From Cellulomonas sp. WB94 (GTDB taxonomy: Bacteria; Actinomycetota; Actinomycetes; Actinomycetales; Cellulomonadaceae): a stretch of 64,000 nucleotides of DNA. The stretch covers positions 62,001 through 126,000 of the forward strand of contig NZ_QEES01000007.1 of the NCBI RefSeq assembly GCF_003115775.1. Reading direction: 5' to 3'. Positions 53,228 through 61,573 of this stretch are shown piece by piece. A program made the position numbers and the translations under genes. The notes under the pieces were generated by a model. The model worked only from the letters and a program-made list of their open reading frames with translations, did not search any database and was not told the DNA's origin. The stretch's first letter is position 1. Every line of letters starts with the position of its first letter.

Positions 53228-53991
53228 CCAGGGCCCATCCGGTAGCCGACGCCTCGCACCGTGCGCACGTACTGGCCCTCGGTGTGGTCGTCGCCGAGCT
53301 TGCGGCGCACGTGACCCAGATGGAGGTCGACGAGCCGCTCGTCACCGAACCAGCCGGGGCCCCACACCCGCTCGACGAGCTGGGTGCGGGTGAAGGCCGC
53401 CCGCGGGCGGGACGAGAGCGCCTCCAGCAGGTCGAACTCTGTGCGGGTCAGCGAGACCAGGCGATCGCGGAGCCGCACCTCACGGGCCTCGGGATCGATC
53501 GTCAGGTCGCCGAAGCGGCGCGTCACCGACGTGTCGGACCCGTCGGCGCCCACAGCGAGTCCCGATCCGTGGCGCGGCCGCCGCAGGAGCGAGCGGATCC
53601 GGGCCACGAGCACACGAGACGAGAACGGTTTCGTCATGTAGTCGTCGGCCCCGACCGAGAGGCCGACGAGCGTGTCGATCTCCTCGGCGCGAGCAGTGAG
53701 CATGATGACGTAGGCGTCGCTGAACGTGCGCAGCTGGCGGCAGACCTCGATCCCGTCGACGCCCGGCATCATGACGTCCAGGACGACGACGTCGGGCCGG
53801 ACCTCACGCGCCCGGTCGAGGGCCTCACGGCCGTCAGCTGCGGTCGTGACGTCGAAGCCCTCGCGGGCGAGGTACGCCGCGACGACGCGCATGAGCGCCG
53901 GCTCGTCATCGACGACCAGCGCGCGGACCCGGCTCGAGCCGCCGGGTCCGCCGAGGTCCGTGGAGGCGACGGACGGATCAACCATCGCCAT
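53224..53991 (-). CDS. OmpR/PhoB-family response regulator
   Basis: The 255-residue protein has a receiver domain ('ALVVDDEPALMRVVAAYLAR', phosphorylation Asp in 'VVVLDVMMPGVDG', 'MLTARAEE', 'GADDYMTKPFSS') and a winged-helix DNA-binding domain ('LTRTEFDLLEALSSRPRAAF', 'ERVWGPGWFGDERLVDLHLG'). It starts 15-20 residues before the receiver fold, so a later Met is possible. It overlaps the kinase gene, and 60 bases separate it from the cupredoxin-like gene upstream, its likely target or operon partner. Confidence 0.95.
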   Translation of the reverse strand: MAMVDPSVASTDLGGPGGSSRVRALVVDDEPALMRVVAAYLAREGFDVTTAADGREALDRAREVRPDVVVLDVMMPGVDGIEVCRQLRTFSDAYVIMLTARAEEIDTLVGLSVGADDYMTKPFSSRVLVARIRSLLRRPRHGSGLAVGADGSDTSVTRRFGDLTIDPEAREVRLRDRLVSLTRTEFDLLEALSSRPRAAFTRTQLVERVWGPGWFGDERLVDLHLGHVRRKLGDDHTEGQYVRTVRGVGYRMGPG

Positions 53992-54051
53992 GCCCGGCTC
54001 CCTCTCTCGCCCGTGCGCACGGACTCGCGCGTGGACCCATCATGACCCAGG

Positions 54052-54666
54052 TCAGGTGACCGTGATCTCCGCGAACATGCCGGCCGCATAGTGCCCGGGC
54101 AGGTTGCAGACGAGCTCGTACCTGCCCGCGGGGAGGTCAAGCGTCACCCAGCCGGTGGCCCCGGGCGCAATGCCGCTGTCCCCGCTCCCGCCACCTGCGT
54201 CAGCCACCTCGCCGAGGCTGCCGGACTCGTCGATCCGGCGGTCCGTTCCGGCGACCCGCGAGCCGGCACGCTGGTCGCCGTCGAGCGGCAGGACGACCAG
54301 CTCGTGGTTGCGCATCCCCGCGTTCGTCACGACGAACGACACCGTGCCGTGAGGAACTGTCGTCCGGTCGAGGTGCAGGTACATGCTGGCTGCCGATCTG
54401 TCGTTCCCACGCATCATCGGCCCGCCCATGTCCCCCACCACGGCGTGGACGACCGTGCCCGGAAGGTCCGGCACCGAGCTGTCGGTACCGGACCTCGGAC
54501 CGAGCATCCCCGCGCGACCGCCGTTGCCGCCCCAGGTCACTGCGCGGGAGCTGTCGTGGTTCGCACTGCTCCACGCGACGACCGCCCCGGCCGACCCGAG
54601 CAGCAGCGCCACCGCCGCGACGAGGCCGGCGATCAGCCGGCCCCGTGGCGTCACGACAGCCATCAT
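54052..54666 (-). CDS. Exported cupredoxin-like protein
   Basis: The 204-residue protein has a membrane anchor or signal (about 10-31, 'LIAGLVAAVALLLGSAGAVV') and a C-terminal blue-copper-like domain with 'GMRNHELVVLPLDGDQ', 'RYELVCNLPGHYAAGMFAEI' (Cys, His, Met ligands) and the His in 'RNHEL'. It probably binds copper and works in electron transfer or copper storage outside the membrane. A Met- and His-containing 'GDMGGPMMRGND' loop adds to the metal theme. It overlaps the SHOCT gene (ATGA) upstream. Confidence 0.85.
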   Translation of the reverse strand: MMAVVTPRGRLIAGLVAAVALLLGSAGAVVAWSSANHDSSRAVTWGGNGGRAGMLGPRSGTDSSVPDLPGTVVHAVVGDMGGPMMRGNDRSAASMYLHLDRTTVPHGTVSFVVTNAGMRNHELVVLPLDGDQRAGSRVAGTDRRIDESGSLGEVADAGGGSGDSGIAPGATGWVTLDLPAGRYELVCNLPGHYAAGMFAEITVT

Positions 54667-54935
54667 CGGCCTCCTCGCGCCGCGATCAGTGCCGCGCGAT
54701 GGCTCTGATAGGTCTCCAGGTCGATCTCCCCGGCAGCGAACCGCCGGTCCAGGATGTCGACAGCTGAGTCCGGTCCCCCGAACCGCGGCGGAGCACTCGG
54801 TGTCGGCCCAGCGTGGCCGCTCGAGGGGAGCAGTCGCAGGACGAGCCAGATGATCAGTGCGATCAAGGCGATCCAGAACAGCCCCATGAAGATCCAGCCG
54901 ACTCCAGTCATTCCGCCGCCATACCAACGCATCAT
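54663..54935 (-). CDS. SHOCT-domain small membrane protein
   Basis: The 90-residue protein has one membrane helix (about 10-35, 'GWIFMGLFWIALIALIIWLV') and a C-terminal SHOCT helix pair 'AVDILDRRFAAGEIDLETYQ'. SHOCT proteins have no settled function. The start ATG 54935 has an alternate Met nearby. It heads the operon SHOCT-cupredoxin-response regulator-kinase-(GGDEF-EAL) and is divergent from the permease gene. Confidence 0.85.
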   Translation of the reverse strand: MMRWYGGGMTGVGWIFMGLFWIALIALIIWLVLRLLPSSGHAGPTPSAPPRFGGPDSAVDILDRRFAAGEIDLETYQSHRAALIAARGGR

Positions 54936-55065
54936 GATCGTCTCCCACGCTCGACGTGTGTGGCGCCACGTCCGGGCACCTGGGAGCAGCCTCTCGCGTC
55001 CACCCGGCGATCTCGCCGAGGCGATGCAGAGATCTGATGAAGTTCTCGCCCCGAGAGCGGCCGGC

Positions 55066-55104
55066 CGTCAAGGATCCGGCTGACGGCGTCAAGAACGCGT
55101 CAAG
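55066..55104. repeat. Three phased CGTCAAG direct repeats before the permease
   Basis: CGTCAAG occurs at 55066-55072, 55087-55093 and 55098-55104, spaced 21 and 11 bases, that is two and one helix turns. Such helically phased direct repeats are what OmpR/KdpE-type regulators bind. They lie 41-79 bases before the permease start. Confidence 0.6.
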
Positions 55105-55144
55105 GTCGACGAGGCGGCCCCCGCACAGCGGATGCACTGGATCC

Positions 55145-57097
55145 ATGTCCCTCGCCGTCAGCCTGCCCAAGCGCCTCCTGGTCGGGCGGCCGCTCAGCTC
55201 CGCCAAGATGGGCGACACGCTCCTTCCCAAACGGCTCGCGCTGCCCGTCTTCTGCTCCGACCCGTTGTCCTCGAACGCGTATGCGACCGAGGAGATCCTG
55301 CTGGTGCTCTCGGTCGGCGGCCTGTCGTTGCTGCACCTCGCGCCGTGGGTGGCCGGCGCGGTCATCCTCCTGCTCACGGTGGTCGTCATCTCCTACCGCC
55401 AGACGTGCCACGCCTACCCCAACGGCGGCGGCGCCTACGCGGTCAGCCGCGCGAACCTCGGTCAGAACGCGGCGCTCGTCGCAGCGGGCGCCCTGCTCAT
55501 CGACTACGTGCTGACGGTCGCCGTGTCGGTCGCCGCTGGGGTGTCGAACATCGTGTCGGCCTTCCCGGCGCTCGCCCCCCACGCTGTCTCCCTGTCGGCG
55601 GTCATCGTCGCCGTGCTGGCGATCGCGAACCTCCGGGGTCTACGGGAGTCAGGCACGGTGTTCGCGGTCCCCACCTACGCGTTCGTCGCGGCGATCTTCA
55701 CGATGATCGCGATCGGGGTGTACCGCACCGCGACCGGCGCCGCTCCGGTCGCCGAGTCGGCACACCTCTCGATCGCCGCCGCGACCCCGGTCACCGGCGG
55801 GCTGCTCGTCGTGGCCGTCGTCCTGCGGTCGTTCGCGTCGGGGTGCACCGCGCTCACCGGCGTCGAGGCCGTCAGCAACGGCGTCCCCAACTTCCGGCCG
55901 CCCAAGAGCAAGAACGCGGCCGGGACGCTGGCGATCATGGCCGTGCTGACGATCGCCATGTTCATCGGGCTGACCACTCTCGCGATGGTCGCGCACGTCC
56001 ACATCACTGACGACGTCACGCGACTGGTCGGTGCCCCGACCGGCTACGTCCAGCGCACCGTCATCGCGCAGCTCTCAGGGGCGGTGTTCGGGTCGGGGAG
56101 CATCGGCTTCTACTTCGTGCAGACGGTCACCGCGCTCATCCTCATCCTGGCGGCGAACACCGCGTTCAACGGGTTCCCGATCCTCGCCTCGATCCTGGGG
56201 CACGACGGCTTCCTCCCGCGTCAGCTGTCCCGACGCGGTGACCGACTCGTCTTCAGCAACGGGATCCTCATCCTCGCGGCCTTCGCAGTCGTCCTCCTGG
56301 TCGCGTTCGACGCCAGCCCGACGCGGCTCATCCAGCTGTACATCCTCGGGGTGTTCGTCTCGTTCACGCTGAGCCAGGCGGGGATGGTGCGGCACTGGTC
56401 GGCCAAGCTGCGCCTCGCTCGCGCCGCCGAGCACGGCACCATCCGTCGCGCCCGCGCGATCAATGGGTTCGGCGCGGCGCTGACCGCCGCTGTGCTCGTC
56501 ATCGTGCTCGCCACCAAGTTCGCCCACGGCGCCTGGCTCGTGGTCGTCGCGATGCCCCTGCTGTACGCGGTCATGCACGCCATCAAGCGCCACTACGACC
56601 TGGTCGAGCGCGCGCTCGCACCGCAGCCCAGCGGCGTGCCGTTGCCGAGCCGCGTCCACGCCGTCGTCCTGATCTCACGGCTGAACACCCCGGCGCTGCG
56701 CGCGCTGGCCTTCGCCCGCGCGACCCGGCCGTCGACCCTGGTCGCCCTGCACGTCGCCACCGACCCAGCGGGCACCAGCAAGCTCATGTCCGAGTGGGAC
56801 GCCCGCAACGTCCCCGTCGCCCTGACCGTCCTGGACTCCCCGTACCGGGACATCACCCGGCCCGCGCTGGACTACATCGCCGACATCCGGCGCCTGAGCC
56901 CGCGCGACGTCGTGGCCGTGTTCGTCCCGGAGTACGTCGTCGAGCACTGGTGGGAGCAGTTCCTCCACAACCAGAGCGCGCTGCGGATCAAGGCACGCCT
57001 CCTGTTCCAGGGGGGTGTGATGGTCATCAGCGTGCCGTGGCGGTTCGGGCACGAGCCCGACGCCGCCCCTCTCGTCGTCCAGGACGTGTCACGCTGA
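55145..57097 (+). CDS. APC-superfamily permease, KimA-like potassium importer candidate
   Basis: The 650-residue protein has about twelve membrane helices, with the start 'LPVFCSDPLSSNAYATEEIL' and 'ISYRQTCHAYPNGGGAYAVS' of the KimA/YdaO-type APC transporters, then a large cytoplasmic C-terminal domain ('VVLISRLNTPALRALAFARA', 'VVAVFVPEYVVEHWWEQFLH'). KimA-type proteins import potassium with protons and are inhibited by c-di-AMP. Amino-acid transport is the alternative. The immediate downstream KdpD/KdpE-like pair strongly favours potassium. I found no convincing ydaO riboswitch in the 209-base leader. ATG 55145 was chosen at the first conserved residues. Confidence 0.88.
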   Translation: MSLAVSLPKRLLVGRPLSSAKMGDTLLPKRLALPVFCSDPLSSNAYATEEILLVLSVGGLSLLHLAPWVAGAVILLLTVVVISYRQTCHAYPNGGGAYAVSRANLGQNAALVAAGALLIDYVLTVAVSVAAGVSNIVSAFPALAPHAVSLSAVIVAVLAIANLRGLRESGTVFAVPTYAFVAAIFTMIAIGVYRTATGAAPVAESAHLSIAAATPVTGGLLVVAVVLRSFASGCTALTGVEAVSNGVPNFRPPKSKNAAGTLAIMAVLTIAMFIGLTTLAMVAHVHITDDVTRLVGAPTGYVQRTVIAQLSGAVFGSGSIGFYFVQTVTALILILAANTAFNGFPILASILGHDGFLPRQLSRRGDRLVFSNGILILAAFAVVLLVAFDASPTRLIQLYILGVFVSFTLSQAGMVRHWSAKLRLARAAEHGTIRRARAINGFGAALTAAVLVIVLATKFAHGAWLVVVAMPLLYAVMHAIKRHYDLVERALAPQPSGVPLPSRVHAVVLISRLNTPALRALAFARATRPSTLVALHVATDPAGTSKLMSEWDARNVPVALTVLDSPYRDITRPALDYIADIRRLSPRDVVAVFVPEYVVEHWWEQFLHNQSALRIKARLLFQGGVMVISVPWRFGHEPDAAPLVVQDVSR

Positions 57098-57101
57098 CGC
57101 C

Positions 57102-58532
57102 ATGGGGACAGACGAGGCGGGCGCCGAGCAGGTGAGACCCGGCGAGCTGCCGCGGCCGACCCCCGGTGTTCCGTTGGGCCGACGCCGGATCGGCCTCGGG
57201 GTGGCCCTCGTCGGGCTGCCGCTGCTCACGCTCGCCCTGGTGCAGGCCGACGGCGCGCTGGGCCTGGGCAGCGTGCTCCTGCTGTACCTGCTGATCGACG
57301 TCGTCGCCGCCGCCATCGGAGGCCTCCCGGCGGGGATCCTCGCGGCCGTGGTCTCCGTCCTGGCTGCCAACTGGTTCTTCGTCCCGCCGTTCCACACCCT
57401 GGCCGTCGAGACCCGGGACAGCGTCATCGAGCTCGTCGTCTTCGCCGTGGTCGCGCTGATCGTCAGCCTGACGGTCGACCTGGCCGCACGCGACCGCGCG
57501 TACGCGACACGCAGCGGGCTCGAAGCAGCCCTGCTCGCGCGGTTCGCTGCCATGCCCGCGGCCGAGCTGAGCCTGCCGGACGCGCTCGAACGGGTCCGGA
57601 CCACGTTCGCGATGACGTCCGCCGCGCTCGTGCGCGAGCCCACGTCGGCGACGGCGACCCGGACCGTCGTCGCCAGCGTCGGCCCACGCTCCGATGCGCC
57701 CCCGAGCATCCGGATCACGGCCGGCCCCGGGCTCGCTCTCGAGGCGCACGGACCAGCGCTCTTCGCCGAGGACCGCCGACTGCTCGAACGGCTCGCGGCT
57801 GCCGCAGCGCGCGCCTGGGAGGGCCAGCACCTGGCCGCGCAGGCTGACGCGCTCGCCGAGACGGACCGGGGCCGCTCAGCCCTCCTCGCCGCGGTCGGCC
57901 ATGATCTGCGCACGCCGCTGACCGGGCTCAAGGCGGCCGTGAGCAGCCTTCGTCAGGACGACGTCGCCTGGTCGCCGGACGAGGAGCAGCAGCTGCTTGC
58001 GACCATCGAGGAGTCGTCGGACCGGCTGACCGACCTCATCGCCAACCTTCTCGACATGAGCCGGCTCGAGGTCGGGGGCATCACGGCCCACGCCACCACG
58101 GTGGCCGTCGACGAGGTCGTCTCTCGGGCCGTGCTGGGAGTGCCGTCCGAGATCCTGAGCATGGACGTCCCTGACGACCTCCCGCTCGTGCGCGCCGACC
58201 CGGGGCTCCTCGAACGTGTCGTCGCCAACCTCGTCGACAACGCCCGGCGCCACAACCCACCGGGTCGCCGGTTCGAGGTCACGGCGGTGGCCTCGACAGC
58301 TCATGTGCACGTCCGAGTCGTCGACCACGGCGAGGGGGTGGCGCGCGAGCAGTGGCCCACGATGTTCGAGCCGTTCCAGCGCCTGGATGACAGGTCGGCC
58401 AGCACCGGCGTCGGGCTCGGGCTGGCGATCGTCCGGGGATTCTGCGAGGCGATGGGCGTTGCCGTCGTCCCGAGCGTCACCCCCGGCGGCGGCCTGACGA
58501 TGACCCTCGAGCTCCCGGTCGCCGAGCCGTGA
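57102..58532 (+). CDS. KdpD-like sensor kinase lacking the KdpD N-terminal domains
   Basis: The 476-residue protein has a DUF4118 (KdpD four-helix) membrane domain at about 30-130 ('GGLPAGILAAVVSVLAANWF', 'FFVPPFHTLAV'), a GAF-like linker, and a histidine kinase core with 'LLAAVGHDLRTPLTGLKAAV', 'VANLVDNARRHNPPGR', 'VVDHGEGV' and 'GVGLGLAIVRGF'. It lacks the KdpD/Usp N-terminal region seen in E. coli KdpD. It starts four bases after the permease stop and overlaps the regulator by four (GTGA), so one operon is likely: permease, sensor, regulator. Confidence 0.9.
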   Translation: MGTDEAGAEQVRPGELPRPTPGVPLGRRRIGLGVALVGLPLLTLALVQADGALGLGSVLLLYLLIDVVAAAIGGLPAGILAAVVSVLAANWFFVPPFHTLAVETRDSVIELVVFAVVALIVSLTVDLAARDRAYATRSGLEAALLARFAAMPAAELSLPDALERVRTTFAMTSAALVREPTSATATRTVVASVGPRSDAPPSIRITAGPGLALEAHGPALFAEDRRLLERLAAAAARAWEGQHLAAQADALAETDRGRSALLAAVGHDLRTPLTGLKAAVSSLRQDDVAWSPDEEQQLLATIEESSDRLTDLIANLLDMSRLEVGGITAHATTVAVDEVVSRAVLGVPSEILSMDVPDDLPLVRADPGLLERVVANLVDNARRHNPPGRRFEVTAVASTAHVHVRVVDHGEGVAREQWPTMFEPFQRLDDRSASTGVGLGLAIVRGFCEAMGVAVVPSVTPGGGLTMTLELPVAEP

Positions 58533-59203
58533 CCAGGATCCTCGTCGTCGACGACGACCAGGTGCTGCTCCGCGCCCTGGCGATCAACCTGCGGGCCAGG
58601 CACTTCGAGGTCGAGACGGCGTCGGACGGCGCCGCTGCTCTCCGGGCCGCGAGCACCTTCCTGCCCGACGCGGTCGTGCTGGACCTTGGCCTGCCCGACA
58701 TCGACGGTGTCGAGGTGGTCGCCGGTCTGCGCGGCTGGAGCGACGTCCCCATCATCGTGCTGTCCGCGCGGGACTCCCAGTGGGCCAAGGTCGACGCCCT
58801 CGATGCGGGTGCCGACGACTACGTGACCAAGCCGTTCGGCATGGACGAGCTGCTCGCGCGGATCCGCGCCGCACTCCGGCGGGGCACCCCCGAACCTCCG
58901 GCCCCGGTCGTACACACCGCGACCTTCACGGTCGACCTCGCGGCCAAGCGGGTGCTGCGCGCAGGAGCGGTCGTTCGGCTCACGCCGACCGAGTGGCACG
59001 TCCTGGAGATCCTCGTCCGCAACCCCGGCAAGCTCGTGAGCCAGCAGCACCTGCTGCGTGAGGTGTGGGGTCCGCACTACGAGCACGAGACGAACTACCT
59101 GCGCGTGTACCTGGCCCAGCTCCGACGCAAGCTGGAGGTGGAGCCGGCGCACCCGCGGCACCTGATCACGGAGCCGGGCATGGGCTACCGGTTCGAGCCG
59201 TAG
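58529..59203 (+). CDS. KdpE-like response regulator
   Basis: The 224-residue OmpR-family regulator has 'RILVVDDDQVLLRALAINLR', phosphorylation Asp in 'VVLDLGLPDIDG', 'VLSARDSQWAKVDALDAGAD', 'YVTKPFGMDELLARIRAAL' and a winged helix ('LTPTEWHVLEILVRNPGKLV', 'YLRVYLAQLRRKLE'). This sequence style matches KdpE. It is the cognate of the kinase it overlaps, and the phased CGTCAAG repeats at 55066 are a plausible binding site for it. Confidence 0.93.
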   Translation: MTRILVVDDDQVLLRALAINLRARHFEVETASDGAAALRAASTFLPDAVVLDLGLPDIDGVEVVAGLRGWSDVPIIVLSARDSQWAKVDALDAGADDYVTKPFGMDELLARIRAALRRGTPEPPAPVVHTATFTVDLAAKRVLRAGAVVRLTPTEWHVLEILVRNPGKLVSQQHLLREVWGPHYEHETNYLRVYLAQLRRKLEVEPAHPRHLITEPGMGYRFEP

Positions 59204-59212
59204 CCACCTCAC

Positions 59213-59264
59213 ATTGACGCATGTCGATTTGTGCGAGAGCCTCGTGCTATCGACGCATGTCGAT
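59213..59264. promoter_or_regulatory. Pair of palindromic operators before arsD
   Basis: ATTGACGCATGTCGAT (59213-59228) and ATCGACGCATGTCGAT (59249-59264), starting 36 bases apart. The second has perfect half sites ATCGAC/GTCGAT. ArsR/SmtB regulators bind such 6-4-6 repeats, so these probably control arsD-arsA. No ars-type regulator lies just beside; the ArsR gene at 61564 has a different palindrome. Confidence 0.75.
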
Positions 59265-59310
59265 GAGTGCGGGCTGAGCCGCTCGCTCCGCCCACTGCCA
59301 GGAGGTCCGC

Positions 59311-59745
59311 ATGGCCACGATCGAAGTCTTCGAGCCGGCGCTGTGCTGCGCGACGGGAGTGTGCGGCCCGGACGTCGACCAGCGGCTCGTGACCTTCTCC
59401 GCGGACACCGACCGGCTCCGGAGCGAAGGCGGGGACATCCGCCGCGTCAACCTCGCCAGCGAGCCCGCTGCCTTCGCCGCGAGCGATGCCGCCCGGCAGT
59501 TCCTGCAGCTCGCCGGGTCGGGCGGGCTCCCCCTGGTGCTCGTCGACGGCGTCACCGTCCTGACCGGCCGCTACCCGACCAGGGACGAGCTGAGCGCGTG
59601 GGCAGGGCCGGGCGCGGCGACGGACGCGCCGACGGACGCCCCGACCGCAGTGCCGGCCGGTGCCACGCTCCTCTCGCTCGTCGCCGCGAGCACATCCGGT
59701 GCGCGGGACGACGGCGCGTGCTGCGGGGGCGGCGGCTGCTGCTGA
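59311..59745 (+). CDS. arsD: ArsD arsenite metallochaperone
   Basis: ArsD hands trivalent arsenic or antimony to ArsA. The 144-residue protein has C12, C13 and C18 in 'EPALCCATGVCGPD', the positions used in the known chaperone, and vicinal pairs 'CCGGGGCC' at the very C terminus for extra metalloid binding. Thr/Ala-rich linker residues (about 108-125) precede the tail. It overlaps arsA by one base (TGATG). No arsB/acr3 or arsC is within the window. Confidence 0.94.
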   Translation: MATIEVFEPALCCATGVCGPDVDQRLVTFSADTDRLRSEGGDIRRVNLASEPAAFAASDAARQFLQLAGSGGLPLVLVDGVTVLTGRYPTRDELSAWAGPGAATDAPTDAPTAVPAGATLLSLVAASTSGARDDGACCGGGGCC

Positions 59746-61529
59746 TGCCTGCTCCGTCGTTCCTCGCGGCTGCCCCGCGCTTCCTGTTCTTCACCGGCAA
59801 GGGCGGGGTCGGCAAGACGTCGATCGCGTGCGCGTCCGCACTGGCGCTGACGGCGAGGGGTCGGCAGGTGCTGCTGGTCAGCACCGACCCCGCGTCGAAC
59901 GTCGGGCAGGTCTTCGGCGTCACGATCGGGACGACCGTGACGGACGTCCCGGGCGTGGCCGGTCTGTCGGCGCTCGAGATCGACCCTGAGCAGACGGCGG
60001 CGACCTACCGCGAGCGGATCGTGGGGCCCGTGCGCGGTCTGCTTCCCGACGCCGACGTCCGCGCCATCGAGGAGCAGCTCTCGGGTGCCTGCACCACCGA
60101 GATCGCGTCGTTCAACGAGTTCACCGCGTTGCTGGCCGACCCCGCGGCCACCGACGGTTACGACCACGTCATCTTCGACACCGCACCCACCGGGCACACG
60201 CTTCGCCTGCTGCAGCTGCCGGGCGAGTGGACGGGGTTCCTCGAGGAGGGCAAGGGCGATGCCTCCTGCCTCGGGCCGCTGGCAGGGCTGGAGAAGCAGA
60301 AGGCCGCCTACGCCGACGCGGTCTCCGCGCTCGCCGACCCCGACCGCACCCTCCTGCTCCTTGTCGCCCGCGCTCAGCGCTCCGCGATCGACGAGGTCGC
60401 GAGCACGCACAGCGAGCTCGACGCGATCGGCCTGAGTCATCAGCACCTCGTCCTGAACGGGCTCATGCCCCGCCCGGACGACTCCTCCGACGAGCTCGCC
60501 CGCGCGGTCTACGAGCGTGAGCAGGCCGTCCTGGCTGACCTACCTCCGGCCGTGAAGGTGCTGCCGACGGACAGGATCGAGCTGAACGCCGCGACCATGG
60601 TCGGCCTCGTCGCGCTGCGCCAGCTGTTCGAGCCGGCGCATCTCGACCAGTCTCCGGTCCCGGAGATGCCCGTGGCCGCGGGGAGCCTGGCGCTGGCGGA
60701 CCTCGTCGCGGAGATCGCCGCGCAGGACCACGGCCTCGTCATGCTCATGGGCAAGGGGGGCGTCGGCAAGACGACCCTGGCCGCCGCGGTCGCCGTCGCG
60801 CTCGCCGACCGCGGTCACGACGTCCACCTCACGACGACCGATCCGGCCGCGCACCTGTCCCAGACGCTGGTCGGCGCGGTCGACCGCCTCACCGTCTCCC
60901 GGATCGATCCGTCGGTCGAGACGGCCGCCTACCGCGACCGGGTCCTGCGCACCAAGGGTGCGTCGCTCGACGACCAGGGTCGGGCCATGCTCACCGAGGA
61001 CCTGCGCTCGCCGTGCACGCAGGAGATCGCCGTGTTCCAGGCCTTCTCCAGGGTGGTCCACGAGGCGACGCGCTCGTTCGTCGTCATGGACACCGCACCG
61101 ACCGGACACACGCTGCTGCTGCTCGACGCCACCGGGTCCTACCACCGCGACGTCGCCCGTCAGCTGGGTCCGACCGGACACTTCACCACCCCGATGATGC
61201 GGCTCCAGGATCCCGGGCACACCAAGGTCATCGTCGTCACGGTCGCCGAGGCCACACCGGTCCAGGAGGCCACCGAGCTCGCCGGCGATCTCGAGCGCGC
61301 GGGGATCCGTCCGTGGGCGTGGGTCGTCAACGACTCCCTCGCAGCGGCCGGGCCGTCATCTGCCCTGCTACGTCGACGTGCCGCCGCCGAGCTCCCCGAG
61401 ATCGAGAAGGTCCGATCCCGCACGCCGCGCACCGTCGTCGTGCCGTTGCTGGCCCGGGAGCCCGTCGGCATCCCGGCGCTGCGTGCGCTCGCGGGACAGT
61501 CGCTGCTCACGGAGCCGACGCACCGCTGA
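59745..61529 (+). CDS. arsA: ArsA arsenite-stimulated ATPase
   Basis: The 594-residue protein has two homologous halves with P-loops 'GKGGVGKTS' and 'GKGGVGKTT', each followed by 'DTAPTGHT'. Arsenite-binding Cys counterparts appear in 'SGACTTEIASFNEF', 'GKGDASCLGPLAG' and 'RSPCTQEIAVFQAF', like C113, C172 and C422 of E. coli ArsA. It energises a membrane arsenite pump that is not in the window, so the pump must be outside it or the pair serves another exporter. It ends in a 16-bp tandem duplication (61512-61543) spanning its stop. Confidence 0.95.
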   Translation: MPAPSFLAAAPRFLFFTGKGGVGKTSIACASALALTARGRQVLLVSTDPASNVGQVFGVTIGTTVTDVPGVAGLSALEIDPEQTAATYRERIVGPVRGLLPDADVRAIEEQLSGACTTEIASFNEFTALLADPAATDGYDHVIFDTAPTGHTLRLLQLPGEWTGFLEEGKGDASCLGPLAGLEKQKAAYADAVSALADPDRTLLLLVARAQRSAIDEVASTHSELDAIGLSHQHLVLNGLMPRPDDSSDELARAVYEREQAVLADLPPAVKVLPTDRIELNAATMVGLVALRQLFEPAHLDQSPVPEMPVAAGSLALADLVAEIAAQDHGLVMLMGKGGVGKTTLAAAVAVALADRGHDVHLTTTDPAAHLSQTLVGAVDRLTVSRIDPSVETAAYRDRVLRTKGASLDDQGRAMLTEDLRSPCTQEIAVFQAFSRVVHEATRSFVVMDTAPTGHTLLLLDATGSYHRDVARQLGPTGHFTTPMMRLQDPGHTKVIVVTVAEATPVQEATELAGDLERAGIRPWAWVVNDSLAAAGPSSALLRRRAAAELPEIEKVRSRTPRTVVVPLLAREPVGIPALRALAGQSLLTEPTHR

Positions 61530-61543
61530 GCCGACGCACCGCT
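61512..61543. repeat. 16-bp tandem duplication at the arsA stop
   Basis: GAGCCGACGCACCGCT occurs twice head to tail (61512-61527, 61528-61543). The first copy encodes the last residues up to the stop; the second is untranslated. Confidence 0.9.
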
Positions 61544-61557
61544 GAGCGCTCTACTAT

Positions 61558-61573
61558 CTGCATATGGATGCAG
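61558..61573. promoter_or_regulatory. Palindrome overlapping the start of the ArsR-family gene
   Basis: CTGCATATGGATGCAG has perfect half sites CTGCAT/ATGCAG and covers the ATG at 61564. Binding by the encoded regulator would block its own operon. Confidence 0.7.

Noticed and set aside
54936-55144. Possible ydaO-type c-di-AMP riboswitch before the KimA-like gene
   Set aside because: I could not find the conserved paired elements; the leader mainly holds the CGTCAAG repeats.
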